From contig NZ_MTZV01000002.1 of the NCBI RefSeq assembly GCF_002362315.1, positions 930,001-994,000 of the forward strand: a stretch of DNA of 64,000 nucleotides. Direction: 5' to 3'. This stretch comes from Paraburkholderia acidicola. GTDB taxonomy: Bacteria; Pseudomonadota; Gammaproteobacteria; Burkholderiales; Burkholderiaceae. A program made the translations under genes and the position numbers. This document shows positions 7,461-16,871 of the stretch, one piece after another; the stretch's first letter is position 1, and every line of letters begins with the position of its first letter. Below the pieces are notes generated by a model. It made no database searches and was not told where the DNA came from. It was given only the letters and a program-made list of their open reading frames with translations.

Positions 7461-8798
7461 ATGTCAGCCGAGATCGATCGTCGCACGGGACCCGCGGAGG
7501 CACCTCGTTCGCTCGTGAGGTTTGCCGTGGTCACCGTTCTGACGGGCGTGGGCGCTGGCATCGGCGGCATGGCGCTCGCGCTGCTGCTGCATGCAATCCA
7601 GCACGTCGCCTACGGCTACAGCGTGGCACACGTGATCAGCACCGAAAGCTTCCTCGAAGGCGTGACCGACACGCTCCCGCTGCGACGTCTGCTCGTGCTG
7701 ACGGTCTGCGGTCTGATTGCGGGCTTCGGCTGGTGGGCGCTGTACCGGTTCGGCCGGCCGCTCGTCAGTATCCGCCAGGCCGTGAAAAGCGATAACCCGC
7801 GCATGCCGGGTGTCAGCACGACTATCCACGCGCTGCTGCAGATCATCACCGTGGCAATGGGGTCGCCGCTCGGCCGCGAAGTTGCGCCGCGCGAAATCGG
7901 CTCGGTGTGGGCCGGCTGGGTGGCGCAACGCGCCGGGCTCTCGGTGCGAGACCGGCAGATCATGGTGGCCTGCGGCGCCGGAGCCGGTCTCGCGGCGGTC
8001 TATAACGTGCCGCTCGGCGGCGCGGTATTCGTGCTCGAAGTTCTGCTCTGCACGTTCGACTGGGCCGTCGTCGTGCCCGCTCTCGCGACCTCCGCGATTG
8101 CAGCTGTCGTCGCGTGGATCGGTCTCGGCAACGAGCATCAGTACCAGGTGCCGCAATTCACGCTAACCGCGCAACTGATGGTGTGGTCAGTGGTATGCGG
8201 GCCGCTGTTCGGACTCGCCGCGTATGGCTTTACACGTCTGACGAGCCGGGCACGCGCCCTCGCACCGAAGGACTGGCGGCTACCGCTTCTGACGATACTC
8301 AACTTCATCGTGATCGGTGTACTCGCGATGTCGTGGCCGCAACTGCTCGGTAACGGCAAAGGACCAGCCGGTCTCAGCTTCGACAGCCACCTGACGGTCG
8401 GGCTAGCGGCGATACTGCTCGTGCTGAAGGTCGTCATCACCAGCAGCAGCCTGCGTAGCGGCGCCGAAGGTGGCCTGCTTACGCCTGGAATTGCCATCGG
8501 CGCACTGCTTGCGTTGGTGATTGCCGGTTTGCTGAGCCAGATCTGGCCTGGCATGCAACCGGGCGCGTTCGCTATCGTTGGCGCGGCAGCGTTCCTCGCC
8601 GCATCGATGCAGATGCCGATCACCGCGGTCGTGCTGATTCTCGAGTTCACGCGCGTCAACCACGATCTGCTGATTCCGATCCTGCTTGCAGTGGGTGGAT
8701 CGGTGAGCACGCTCAAGCTGGCGGCACGCTGGTTTCCGTTGCCGTTCGTCCCGGCGAGAAGGCCGGTTGGAGCGGTCAGCATCGAGCGCACGGCGTGA
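7461..8798 (+). CDS. ClC-family chloride channel or chloride/proton antiporter
   Basis: 445 residues with about ten hydrophobic segments. Family motifs: GSPLGREVAPREIGS (about 135-148), with Glu140 at the gating glutamate of GREGP, and GGLLTPGIAIGAL, matching the third selectivity motif. The first motif (GSGIP) is weak (NPRMPGVST). I choose ATG 7461 (MSAEIDRRTG) because GGGAG lies 7 nt upstream; an in-frame ATG at 7434 lacks a site. It stands alone behind an AT-rich stretch (7320-7365). Role probably in chloride movement or acid tolerance. Confidence 0.85.
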   Translation: MSAEIDRRTGPAEAPRSLVRFAVVTVLTGVGAGIGGMALALLLHAIQHVAYGYSVAHVISTESFLEGVTDTLPLRRLLVLTVCGLIAGFGWWALYRFGRPLVSIRQAVKSDNPRMPGVSTTIHALLQIITVAMGSPLGREVAPREIGSVWAGWVAQRAGLSVRDRQIMVACGAGAGLAAVYNVPLGGAVFVLEVLLCTFDWAVVVPALATSAIAAVVAWIGLGNEHQYQVPQFTLTAQLMVWSVVCGPLFGLAAYGFTRLTSRARALAPKDWRLPLLTILNFIVIGVLAMSWPQLLGNGKGPAGLSFDSHLTVGLAAILLVLKVVITSSSLRSGAEGGLLTPGIAIGALLALVIAGLLSQIWPGMQPGAFAIVGAAAFLAASMQMPITAVVLILEFTRVNHDLLIPILLAVGGSVSTLKLAARWFPLPFVPARRPVGAVSIERTA

Positions 8799-9046
8799 CG
8801 ACTGGCTTCTTCTTTCCATACGGCGGTCCTGGGGATTCATCGCGTTGATTGCGATGTAACACCTGAAGCGTCCGTTTATTCCCTGTTGTCGTCGATCTTT
8901 TTTATGTAGTCGTGCAGCCGCGCGATGCATGCGCCATGAGCGCACGGCATCGCTAAAGTTTTTTCAGATCACGGGAATATCGGCGTGAGTGATGAGGTTT
9001 ACGGCTATGAACACAGCAGTCGTCCCTCACCACTCAGGAGTTCCAA

Positions 9047-9388
9047 ATGAACAAGCTCTCTCTTATCGCCGTGTCCTTCGTCGCCATCGCTTCAAGCGGC
9101 GTCTTCACGAACGCTTTCGCACAGGAAAAAACCCGCGCCGAAGTTCGGCAGGAATTGATTCAGGCCGAAAACAACGGGCTGCGCTTCGTCACCGATGCGT
9201 CGTATCCCGACGTGAGTCCGATCTACGCGCAACAGGTCGCGCAGATGAAAGCGCAGGACACGAGCGGTGCCGGCACAGCGATGTCAGGTGCCAGCAGTAG
9301 CGGTACGCGTGCTCCGATGAGCGGCGCGAATCACAGCGAATCGTGTGTTGGACCGGTGAGCTTCTGCTCGCTGTATTTCGGCAGCTGA
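9047..9388 (+). CDS. Secreted DUF4148-family protein
   Basis: 113 residues: an N-terminal signal peptide (MNKLSLIAVSFVAIASSGVFTNAFA, cleavage near residue 25), then the DUF4148 core (KTRAEVRQELIQAENNG, SYPDVSPIYAQQVAQ), a family of small periplasmic proteins common in Burkholderiales with no known function. A Ser/Gly/Ala-rich stretch follows, ending with two cysteines (ESCVGPVSFCSLYFGS) that could form a disulphide. A clear AGGAG precedes the ATG. Single-gene unit. Confidence 0.8.
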   Translation: MNKLSLIAVSFVAIASSGVFTNAFAQEKTRAEVRQELIQAENNGLRFVTDASYPDVSPIYAQQVAQMKAQDTSGAGTAMSGASSSGTRAPMSGANHSESCVGPVSFCSLYFGS

Positions 9389-9424
9389 TGTGCCTTTCAA
9401 GCACTCACCATGTTCAACAAAAAA

Positions 9425-9452
9425 CGAAAGCTCCCACCTCGGGGAGCTTTCG
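9425..9452 (-). terminator. Rho-independent terminator of the glycan-enzyme genes
   Basis: Hairpin with arms CGAAAGCTCCC and GGGGAGCTTTCG. Read on the minus strand it is followed by TTTTTTGTTG, so it terminates transcription from the acetylesterase side; the stem alone may also stop the DUF4148 transcript. Confidence 0.8.
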
Positions 9453-9492
9453 CTGTCGCCACCTCATAGACTCATTGAGCGGTGATCTGCGC

Positions 9493-10698
9493 TCAGTTCG
9501 GTAGCCGTCGCGGAAGCGATGCAATGCGCGGTCCGCAGGATCGGGTGTTGCCAAGACATGCCGCGATCGCCTGTTCGCCGAACCATTTCTGCGTGTCGAG
9601 GTTGTAGTGCACGCTGCCATCCCCACCGCCGAGCGAGCCACCCTGGAAAATCCCGAAACCCGGCCCCTGGCCGTTCCAGTCCGGCGACTTCGACGCATCG
9701 ACGAAACTGAAGAGACGGGCATCCGCATCGACAAAACCGCCGAACACGTTTTGCATCGACGCAAGCGCCGCCGGGTTATATGGAGCGACCCCGCTGCTGA
9801 CGTTGTCATAGGCGGTCGATAGCGGCTTCACGATCATCACCGGAAACGCCGACCCTACCGATGCAAAAAAGCTGCTGAACAGATGCGCGTAGTTTTGCGG
9901 CGCGCGACCGATCGTCGTCGCATTCCCCGCGGAATTCAGCGGTGCAGCTTCCGCTTCCCACTGGTTCCACTCGAGACCGAGTACACGCGGCTTCTTGCCG
10001 GTTGCGAGAATCTGCTTTAGCCCGAGGTACATCATGCGACGCGCAAACGGAGCAAGCGCATAAGTCGGCGTTTTGGTCGCATCGAGCATCGGTTGCCAGA
10101 GATTGACACCATGCACGGTCCAGTCGCAGCAGCCGCTGAATGCATCGTCTGCGACGTCCACACCCTGGCTGCCCCAGCCGATATGAATGATGTACAGATC
10201 GGGCAGCGGCTCACCCGCGTTGATCGCCGACTGCCACGCATAGGCCGCGAAATTCGCGGCGTTTCCGCTGCCGCCGTAGTACCCGAGGTTCATATCGGAC
10301 GACGTGCTGTCCGTCCAGTTCACCCAGGACACGTGATCGATGGAGGAGATCGGTTGCGTGAACGCGGGTCCCGACCCGTCGGCGTTGCCGGTGATATTCC
10401 CCCAGCCGTCATTGCGAATACCCCAGACGTTGGGCGCCGACATTGCACCGCTGCCTGCGCCCGGAGCCGACGCACCGGTCAACACGAAACTCGCGGGCAG
10501 ACCGTTCAGACCCGCGCTATTGCTCTGCCCCATCACGAACAGCACCGCGACTTCGTCGTGCCGGAAACGCGCGCCCTTCTGCCACGCTGTCGTCGCGGCA
10601 GTATCGGACTGGGCGATGGTGTCGGCGGCGACGGATACCTGTATCGAAGTCGCAGCCAGTACCAGCGGCAGTGCAATCCGCATCAAGAGATTCTTCAT
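9493..10698 (-). CDS. Secreted SASA/SGNH-type carbohydrate acetylesterase
   Basis: 401 residues. A Sec signal peptide (MKNLLMRIALPLVLAATSIQVSVAA) is followed by an SGNH esterase domain: nucleophile block FVMGQSNSAG (Ser in GQSN), an LYIIHIGWGSQGVD block and the C-terminal Asp/His block GDGSVHYN. This matches the sialate O-acetylesterase-like group, which removes acetyl groups from plant or bacterial sugars. ATG 10698 is chosen over the ATG four codons upstream because GGAG lies 6 nt before it. It is the last gene of the GH95-GH27-esterase group, 84 bp after GH27, and probably de-acetylates the same glycan. Confidence 0.75.
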   Translation of the reverse strand: MKNLLMRIALPLVLAATSIQVSVAADTIAQSDTAATTAWQKGARFRHDEVAVLFVMGQSNSAGLNGLPASFVLTGASAPGAGSGAMSAPNVWGIRNDGWGNITGNADGSGPAFTQPISSIDHVSWVNWTDSTSSDMNLGYYGGSGNAANFAAYAWQSAINAGEPLPDLYIIHIGWGSQGVDVADDAFSGCCDWTVHGVNLWQPMLDATKTPTYALAPFARRMMYLGLKQILATGKKPRVLGLEWNQWEAEAAPLNSAGNATTIGRAPQNYAHLFSSFFASVGSAFPVMIVKPLSTAYDNVSSGVAPYNPAALASMQNVFGGFVDADARLFSFVDASKSPDWNGQGPGFGIFQGGSLGGGDGSVHYNLDTQKWFGEQAIAACLGNTRSCGPRIASLPRRLPN

Positions 10699-10782
10699 GC
10701 CTGTCTCCATGGATCGTTATAGATCGCTATCTATGCGATGCCGCCGAGCCAACCCGGCGGCATCGATGCGTCACAGACCGTC

Positions 10783-12909
10783 TTACTGTTTGACCGCCTG
10801 GCCCAGGCCATCCAGATCGGGACCGTAGTTGCCGGGTATCGTGGAGAACTTGATCGTGTTGGTCGTGCCGGCTTTCAGCGGCACCACGACCTGAACGCTC
10901 GACAGGATCGGGAAGTCCCAGGTGCCTTCACCCGGAAACTGCACGGCAACCGCCGGCCCGTTGTTCACGCTCACATTCAACGCGCGCGGCGCACCGCCAC
11001 CGTCATCCGCGCTGATGTACACGACGGGAACCGCGTACTGTCCATCGGCGGCAGCGACCACGTTGTTGAACTGCAGGCTCGAATCCGAGTTGGTGAGATT
11101 GCCTACCTTCTCGTTGCCGCTACAGATGTTGCATTCCACCACCGCCGCGTCCTGGAGGGTATTGGCCGGGTCTGCTGCCGCATAGATGACCGGCGGCAAT
11201 GCAGGTTGCGGAGCGGCGATCAGCGTCACCTTGCCGACTGTCGGTGCGTGACGGCCCGGGTTGGGGAGAACGAACGTCAACTTGTTGCTGCCCGGCTGGA
11301 ACGGCATGTACAGCGTGATTCTGCCTTGGGCATTTCCGGTGGTAACGGGAAGCGTAATCGTCGTGAGGACGCTTTCGTTAAGGATCAGCGGTATCTTCAG
11401 CGCGGACTTCCCTGCGTTCTGGTAGTCGACGTCGATGTACCCGCCGTTGGTCGCGTTCAGCGTATAGCGTGCTACGCCGGCTTCGTGCGCGAGAGGAGTG
11501 GCCGGCTCGACTTTCGATGCATCGTCGGTACCGGTGATCGTTAGCATGACCGAGCCACCTGCCGGTACGTTGGCGACCGTGTAGCTAGACGCATGCGAAC
11601 CGAGATCCTGGTGTGCCCAGATGTCGCGGACACTGGCTGAAGCACTGGGGCTCAGCCCGAGGTCTGCCCAGTTCACCGTGATCGTTGCCGCGGTCCCCGT
11701 CGTGTTGAGCAGGACTACCGCGCGGCGACCTTGACCGGACAACAGCTTGGCCCACACGCCCAGACCGTTGCGCGGCTCCGCAACGCGAATTGCCTGCATA
11801 CCGCGTACGTCCTGATCGACGGCCAGCACTTCGGGGTTGGTCAGCGTCGCCATCGTTGCGGTGCTAACCGGCGTCGTCAGGTCGAGACCCAGGATAAGCG
11901 GCGCACCCGAAATCGCCCACAAGCTCATGTGCGTTTGATCCTGCGCAGCCGTCAGACCGAACCCGGCAAGCATCATGTCCGCATCGTTATAGACGCCCGT
12001 ATGCTGCGCTTCCGGAAACAGATTGCCGTAGAAATTCTGGTTCACGATTCGGGAGAAATCGGGCGTGCTTTGGTGGCCCGGTGTGCCCGTGTCGTATGTG
12101 ATGTCCTCCGTGCTTCTCCACAGATCCGACACCTGTCCCCAGTCATACGAACGACCCGTCTTGTCGACATGGAAGCTGTTCGGATTGATGCTGTAGACAA
12201 TCGGTCGATTCTTCGCGGCCCCTGCGCTGTTCAGTGCATCGCGCATCATCTGGAAACCCGCGACCTGATCGTCGACCGTGCCGTCCGGCGAACACCAGTC
12301 GTACTTCACGTAGTCGACGTCCCATGAAGCGAACGTGTTGGCATCCTGGACTTCGTGCCCAAGGCTGCCCATCGGGGTAGTGTGTCCTGGGTACAGGTTA
12401 TTGCGCTGCGCACAGGTTTCGGCTGCAGGTACTTCGTAGATGCCGAACTTCAGGCCGCGAGCATGCACGTAGGCGGCCAGCGCCTTGATGCCGCTCGGAA
12501 ACTTGACGGGATCGGCGACCAGGTTGCCTTGCGCATCGCGCGACGGCGCGAACCAGCAATCGTCGACGTTGATATAGCTGTAGCCCGCTTTCTTCAGCGC
12601 GCCATCTTTCTTTACGCCACCGGAGATCACGTCCGCGGCTGTCTTCACCAGATCTTCGGTGACGGTGCAGCCGTATGCATTCCACGAGGCCCAACCCATC
12701 GGCGGTAACGCGATCGTGCTTTGCGTCGGGCTTCCTCGTTGCGAGAGTGCATCCGCAGCCGATGCTGCCGACGTGGCGGTGTTCGCCACGGCCTTCAGGG
12801 CACTCGCCGCTTCGGTGGAATTCTGGTCGCCGCCGCAGGCGACCAGGCCGAAGACCATCAAGACGCTCACGAAAAACAGATACGCCTGCGTGCGACTCAG
12901 GGTTTTCAT
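10783..12909 (-). CDS. GH27 alpha-galactosidase-family lipoprotein with C-terminal CBM35-like module
   Basis: 708 residues. The lipoprotein signal (FFVSVLMVFGLVACGG, Cys25) anchors it to a membrane. The GH27 barrel starts at LPPMGWASWNAYGC (68-81). Asp204 in YVKYDWC is the predicted nucleophile, Asp269 in LWRSTEDI the acid/base, and YNDADMMLAG matches the conserved substrate loop. A beta domain follows, then a glycine-rich module, then a CBM35-like domain at about 585-705 (ECNICSGNEKVGNL, LDGLGQ) for sugar binding. GH27 includes alpha-galactosidases and beta-L-arabinopyranosidases; I cannot separate these by eye. Starts 91 bp after the GH95 gene in the same direction. Confidence 0.85.
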   Translation of the reverse strand: MKTLSRTQAYLFFVSVLMVFGLVACGGDQNSTEAASALKAVANTATSAASAADALSQRGSPTQSTIALPPMGWASWNAYGCTVTEDLVKTAADVISGGVKKDGALKKAGYSYINVDDCWFAPSRDAQGNLVADPVKFPSGIKALAAYVHARGLKFGIYEVPAAETCAQRNNLYPGHTTPMGSLGHEVQDANTFASWDVDYVKYDWCSPDGTVDDQVAGFQMMRDALNSAGAAKNRPIVYSINPNSFHVDKTGRSYDWGQVSDLWRSTEDITYDTGTPGHQSTPDFSRIVNQNFYGNLFPEAQHTGVYNDADMMLAGFGLTAAQDQTHMSLWAISGAPLILGLDLTTPVSTATMATLTNPEVLAVDQDVRGMQAIRVAEPRNGLGVWAKLLSGQGRRAVVLLNTTGTAATITVNWADLGLSPSASASVRDIWAHQDLGSHASSYTVANVPAGGSVMLTITGTDDASKVEPATPLAHEAGVARYTLNATNGGYIDVDYQNAGKSALKIPLILNESVLTTITLPVTTGNAQGRITLYMPFQPGSNKLTFVLPNPGRHAPTVGKVTLIAAPQPALPPVIYAAADPANTLQDAAVVECNICSGNEKVGNLTNSDSSLQFNNVVAAADGQYAVPVVYISADDGGGAPRALNVSVNNGPAVAVQFPGEGTWDFPILSSVQVVVPLKAGTTNTIKFSTIPGNYGPDLDGLGQAVKQ

Positions 12910-13000
12910 GATTTTCCTTGGTTGAATGAAACCGGGGGCTTCCCGGTAAGCTGCTGTACGGTGTTTTGCTGCAGGCCTTTCAGTGCTTCAGTTCAGCTGT

Positions 13001-15421
13001 TCACGAAAGCGGCCGCAGGTTGCCGTCGAATCTCGCCGTACCGTTTTCAGGCACCGCTACGGCTCGCACCACACTGCCGTATTGCAACGTCGTTCGTGTG
13101 CCGCCCACGCTAGTGAACTTGACCGACGACAGCGCGCCGCGGCTCCACTTGAGATCGACCGAGAAGCCGCCTTTCGCGCGCAACCCGGTGACGTGCCCCG
13201 TGCCCCATTGCGACGGCAACGCGGGCAGTACCGTGATGCGATCCATCCTGCTTTGCAGCAGCATTTCCAGAATCGCTGCCGGACCACCGAAGTTCGCATC
13301 GATCTGGAACGCCGACGAGTTGTTCGACAGCGCATACGCATCGAACATGTTGGCGAACGTGCCGTCGATACCGTCGTTGCCCTCGGAGTAACGCAGCAAC
13401 TTCGGGATCATCGAATAGCTGGTCGCGCCATCGTGGAAGTGCGCCCAGCAGGCGATGCGCCATGCAAGCGCCCAGCCGAACGAATTGAAGCCGCGTGCCG
13501 TGAGCAGTGCCTTTACGCCGGCCACGAGCTTCGGATCGCTGTCGAGCGTGATCCGCTCGCCTTCGAACCAGCCGATCAGCGGCGAGAGATGGCGATGCCC
13601 CACCTCGCCGACGATGCTGTCGTCCATCCATTCCTGTAGCTGCCCGGTCGTCGGGCTCACTTTCGGCAGATAGAGCTGCGATTTCAGACTCGCGATGGTC
13701 TGCGCGAAGCTGGCATCCTTGCCGAGCAGTCCGCTAGCAATGCCGTAGTTGGTGAACAGATCCCAGACGAGTTCCTGCGCAAACGTGATGCCGAGTTGCT
13801 GGTGCGGCCCCTGCTCCGGCGACCAGTCCTTGTCGTCGACGAGCAGGCCCGATACGGGGTCCCTGATCAGACGTGCCTGCCAGAATTCGCAGGCCGACTT
13901 CATGACGGGATAGATCCTCGCGAGATACGCCTTGTCCAGCGTGTACTGGTAGTGATTCCACAACGTGCGGCAATACCACGCGCTGGCAGGCGGACTCCAG
14001 TCCCAGCCAATCGAACCGTAAATGCCCGTCGAAACCGCCACCGTCCAGCCCGCCACCTTGCCGTCCGAATTGCTGTAATTCACGTTGGCGGCATCGTTGA
14101 AGTGATTCAGCGTGGATTGCTGCCACGACGGCAGCTGCCCGGTGACGTAATCGACAAACGGTTGCTGGCACTCCGGCAAGCCGGCGCGATCGGCCAGCCA
14201 GTAGTTCATCTCGATGTTGATGTCGGTGTGGTAGTCGGCCATCCACGGCGGGTTGTTCGTGGTGCTCCACAGGCCTTGCAGATTCGCGGGCAGCGAGCCG
14301 CGCGACGATGAGATCGTGAGGTAGCGTCCGAACTGCACGTACATCGCTTCGAGTTCGGGATCGGCCACGGTGGGGCTCGCCTGACGCGCGACCAGCCGCT
14401 CCGGAATCGTCAGCGCTCGTTGCGCATCGGTCGATTTGCCGAGATTGAGGTCCATGCGTCCGAACAGCGCGCGGTAGTCCCGCACGTGACGCTCGAGCAA
14501 GTCGCGATAGCGCCTGCCCGCTGCGTTTTTCACATCGGCGATCACGGTCTCGCGCGGACTGATACCGGTCAGGTAGTTGTCGACGTAACGACCGTTGTAG
14601 TCGGTGCGCGCCGCCACGATGATCGTGAGCGCCGGACATCCCTGCAGCGTGATCTGTGCGGTGGCCGCATTGAGCGTCGCGCTACCCGCGTCCGGCACAA
14701 CGGCCATGTAGGTCGAATACAGCTCGCCGCTGCCGCCCACCGTACCGGAGAACGACAGCGCCTGATTCGATTCGCCGACCGTCTGCGTGCCCTGCCCGTC
14801 GACGAGCGAAATCGTGCCGTTGTACGTACCGCCGTGAGACGCGAGACGGATCACGATCACGTTGTCGGGAAAGCTGCTGAAGATCTCGCGGGTATAGCTT
14901 CTGCCGCCGACGCTGTACTGCGTCCGCACGATCGAATTGCTGATGTCGAGCGAACGCTGGTAGTTCGTCGCTCCAGCGTGACCAGGCAGATCGACGTAGA
15001 GCTTGCCCAGCGACAGGTAGCTGCCCATCCCTGTCGTCGTGTAGGCGAGATCGACGACGTTCTTGCTGCCCGACCACAACGTGATTTCGTTCAGGTAGAG
15101 CGCTTCACGGTCGCTGGCGCCGCCGGCCATCGCGCCCAGACGTCCGTTGCCAACCGGCAGACCTTGAAACTGGATGCTGGACTCGACCGCGGGCGAGTCG
15201 TAGTTGAACAGCAGCGCCTGATCGGGGGAAACGAGCAATGAATCTGACTGAACTGAAAGGGAAGCGGGATCGGAGGTGGCGGAGGGAAAGGCGGAGGATT
15301 CACCGGCGGTACCAGATGGAGAGCTGGTGGCAGCGCCAGCATGTCCGGCAACCGGGATGATGGCGGCGACGCCCCCTAACTTCAGCAGCTTGCGCCGCTT
15401 TTGATTGACCAAAATTTTCAT
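13001..15421 (-). CDS. GH95-family alpha-L-fucosidase (or alpha-L-galactosidase), Tat-exported
   Basis: 806 residues. The N-terminus KRRKLLKLGGVAAIIPVAG is a twin-arginine signal, so a folded enzyme is exported. The GH95 opening motif is LPVGNGRLGAM...LYLNEITLWSG, followed by an N-terminal beta domain and an (alpha/alpha)6 barrel with INIEMNYW (the Asn pair that activates water), DKDWSPEQGP (region of the catalytic acid) and IDANFGGPAAILEML. I start it at ATG 15421 because AGGAG lies 5 nt upstream; an adjacent ATG at 15424 is too close. Known members cut alpha-1,2-fucose from xyloglucan and other glycans. First gene of the secreted-enzyme group. Confidence 0.85.
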   Translation of the reverse strand: MKILVNQKRRKLLKLGGVAAIIPVAGHAGAATSSPSGTAGESSAFPSATSDPASLSVQSDSLLVSPDQALLFNYDSPAVESSIQFQGLPVGNGRLGAMAGGASDREALYLNEITLWSGSKNVVDLAYTTTGMGSYLSLGKLYVDLPGHAGATNYQRSLDISNSIVRTQYSVGGRSYTREIFSSFPDNVIVIRLASHGGTYNGTISLVDGQGTQTVGESNQALSFSGTVGGSGELYSTYMAVVPDAGSATLNAATAQITLQGCPALTIIVAARTDYNGRYVDNYLTGISPRETVIADVKNAAGRRYRDLLERHVRDYRALFGRMDLNLGKSTDAQRALTIPERLVARQASPTVADPELEAMYVQFGRYLTISSSRGSLPANLQGLWSTTNNPPWMADYHTDINIEMNYWLADRAGLPECQQPFVDYVTGQLPSWQQSTLNHFNDAANVNYSNSDGKVAGWTVAVSTGIYGSIGWDWSPPASAWYCRTLWNHYQYTLDKAYLARIYPVMKSACEFWQARLIRDPVSGLLVDDKDWSPEQGPHQQLGITFAQELVWDLFTNYGIASGLLGKDASFAQTIASLKSQLYLPKVSPTTGQLQEWMDDSIVGEVGHRHLSPLIGWFEGERITLDSDPKLVAGVKALLTARGFNSFGWALAWRIACWAHFHDGATSYSMIPKLLRYSEGNDGIDGTFANMFDAYALSNNSSAFQIDANFGGPAAILEMLLQSRMDRITVLPALPSQWGTGHVTGLRAKGGFSVDLKWSRGALSSVKFTSVGGTRTTLQYGSVVRAVAVPENGTARFDGNLRPLS

Positions 15422-15735
15422 CATGTCTCCTGGTAAGATTTATGCGTAATCCACCTATGAATATTTCGTTCAAATATGCACGGGTAATGTTTGGTCAGAC
15501 ATTAGGTTTTTCCCCTGGAACGGCATTGCAAATAGTGGGATTATTCGCGGTCGACTTGCGCGATATTCAGGTCGTTTTTTCGATTTAAATTAGTTAAACG
15601 AATCTTTTATCGCGAGGCTGTGTCTCGATATTTTCGTTCGCTCAATGCGTGCGCTCAGGATCGATTTATGTTTCCCTGTTGTTCAATAAATGTGGATTAC
15701 TGATTTATTATTTATGGTTTTACGCTGGCTTGCTG
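15422..15735. other. AT-rich intergenic stretch upstream of GH95
   Basis: No gene. It is noticeably AT-rich compared with its flanks and probably holds the promoter of the minus-strand GH95 gene. A palindrome at 15485-15504 is the only structured element seen. Confidence 0.5.
15485..15504. promoter_or_regulatory. Possible operator upstream of GH95
   Basis: Six-base arms TAATGT / ACATTA around TTGGTCAG, 64-83 bp upstream of the GH95 start. The core TGGTCAGACA resembles the TNGTNNNACNA half-site pattern of GntR/FadR-type regulators. No such regulator gene is present in the window. Confidence 0.3.
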
Positions 15736-16341
15736 TCAGCCGGTTCGCTGCGCTCGCGCAGCGACGCGAGCCGCGAGAATGCCGCCTAGCGCTCCGCCGA
15801 GATGGCTCTGCCAGGAAATGCCCGGCACGAGCGGTAACACGCCGGACAGCACGCTAAGGCCATAACTGCCCGCGACAAACAGCGCCACCACGATGGAGAG
15901 AACGCTGTGCGTGTACCACCCTCGCGCGACGAGATACCCGGCGTAACCGAACACCACACCGCTCGCGCCGATATGCACGGTGTCCGGTGCACCAAGCAGC
16001 CACGCAGTCGCGCCGGCACCGAGCATGCCGGCCAGCGTTGCGAACCAGAACCCGGCGATGCGCGGCCACATACAAAGCCAGCCGAGCACGACGAGCGCGC
16101 CCGTGTTTGCCATCAGGTGCGCGAGGTTGGCATGCAACCACGGTGCAAACAGAATGCCGACAAGGCCGCGGAATGTGCGAGGCACGACACCATACTGTGC
16201 CAGGTTCAGGAACGGCAAAGCCGCCGAGACCGCCCAGACTATCCACATGGAGCCGACAAAGCAGACAAGGAGTACCACACGCGGTTTGAGCGAGGCAATG
16301 GAACCGGGTGCGTTCGAACTGGTTGCTGTGACTCTCGTCAT
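15736..16341 (-). CDS. Rhomboid-family intramembrane serine protease
   Basis: 201 residues with six hydrophobic segments. The catalytic Ser127 lies in HIGASGVVFGYAGY and His180 in SWQSHLGGALGG; WLHANLAHLMANTGAL carries the conserved His and Asn (His75, Asn79) of the oxyanion region. It cuts membrane proteins within the bilayer; the substrate is unknown. ATG 16341 (MTRVTATSSN) has AGGA 10 nt upstream; a longer frame from 16518 adds an unlikely polar sequence. The gene stands alone. Confidence 0.85.
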   Translation of the reverse strand: MTRVTATSSNAPGSIASLKPRVVLLVCFVGSMWIVWAVSAALPFLNLAQYGVVPRTFRGLVGILFAPWLHANLAHLMANTGALVVLGWLCMWPRIAGFWFATLAGMLGAGATAWLLGAPDTVHIGASGVVFGYAGYLVARGWYTHSVLSIVVALFVAGSYGLSVLSGVLPLVPGISWQSHLGGALGGILAARVAARAQRTG

Positions 16342-16871
16342 GGCTCGATGGTCCTGAATATTCTGTGTTTCATTACCGGTGTTCTGTTGAAATCTCTGCG
16401 CCAGATAATACTCACAAAACCCTTTTCCAGCAGTACGCGACGGCAAGCCAGAGCACCTGAAAATTCTTCCCACTATGACGTCGCTAACACCGCGATGTGA
16501 TAACACCCGGCATCTCAAAACTCACTTCTTGTTCAATTAGGCTTTTAGCTCCAAACAGCGGTAAAAACCGGCTCTATGTGCTTAAATGAGTGAGCCAGTA
16601 CTGGTCATGAAATATTAAATATGCGTGATAAATAGGATTCCAAAACTACGAGGAGACAAGCGATGGTTCTACCCAGATTCTGACGCGATAAGTACGGTGC
16701 CCCGCAGCACCACTGAGTACATCCCCGAGTACACCCAATCCAGCAGGTTATCTCCGGCTTCCCGGATCGGCCTGCTTATGTCGGCGACGCCCGTGCCCAA
16801 GCTATCGCGATATTGGATGCATGGAAGCGGACCGTAAAAAGATCGCCGGCTCCGTCCAGGAGAGTCTTCGT
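16342..16871. other. Long divergent intergenic region (rhomboid / lipase)
   Basis: 530 bp without a convincing gene. It probably contains both promoters. At 16652-16683 a good AGGAG is followed 7 nt later by ATG and only six codons (MVLPRF), which may be the start of a lost gene or chance. Confidence 0.4.

Noticed and set aside
16652..16683. Mini-ORF with strong ribosome binding site (MVLPRF)
   Set aside because: Six codons only, no conservation evidence; may be chance or a gene remnant.
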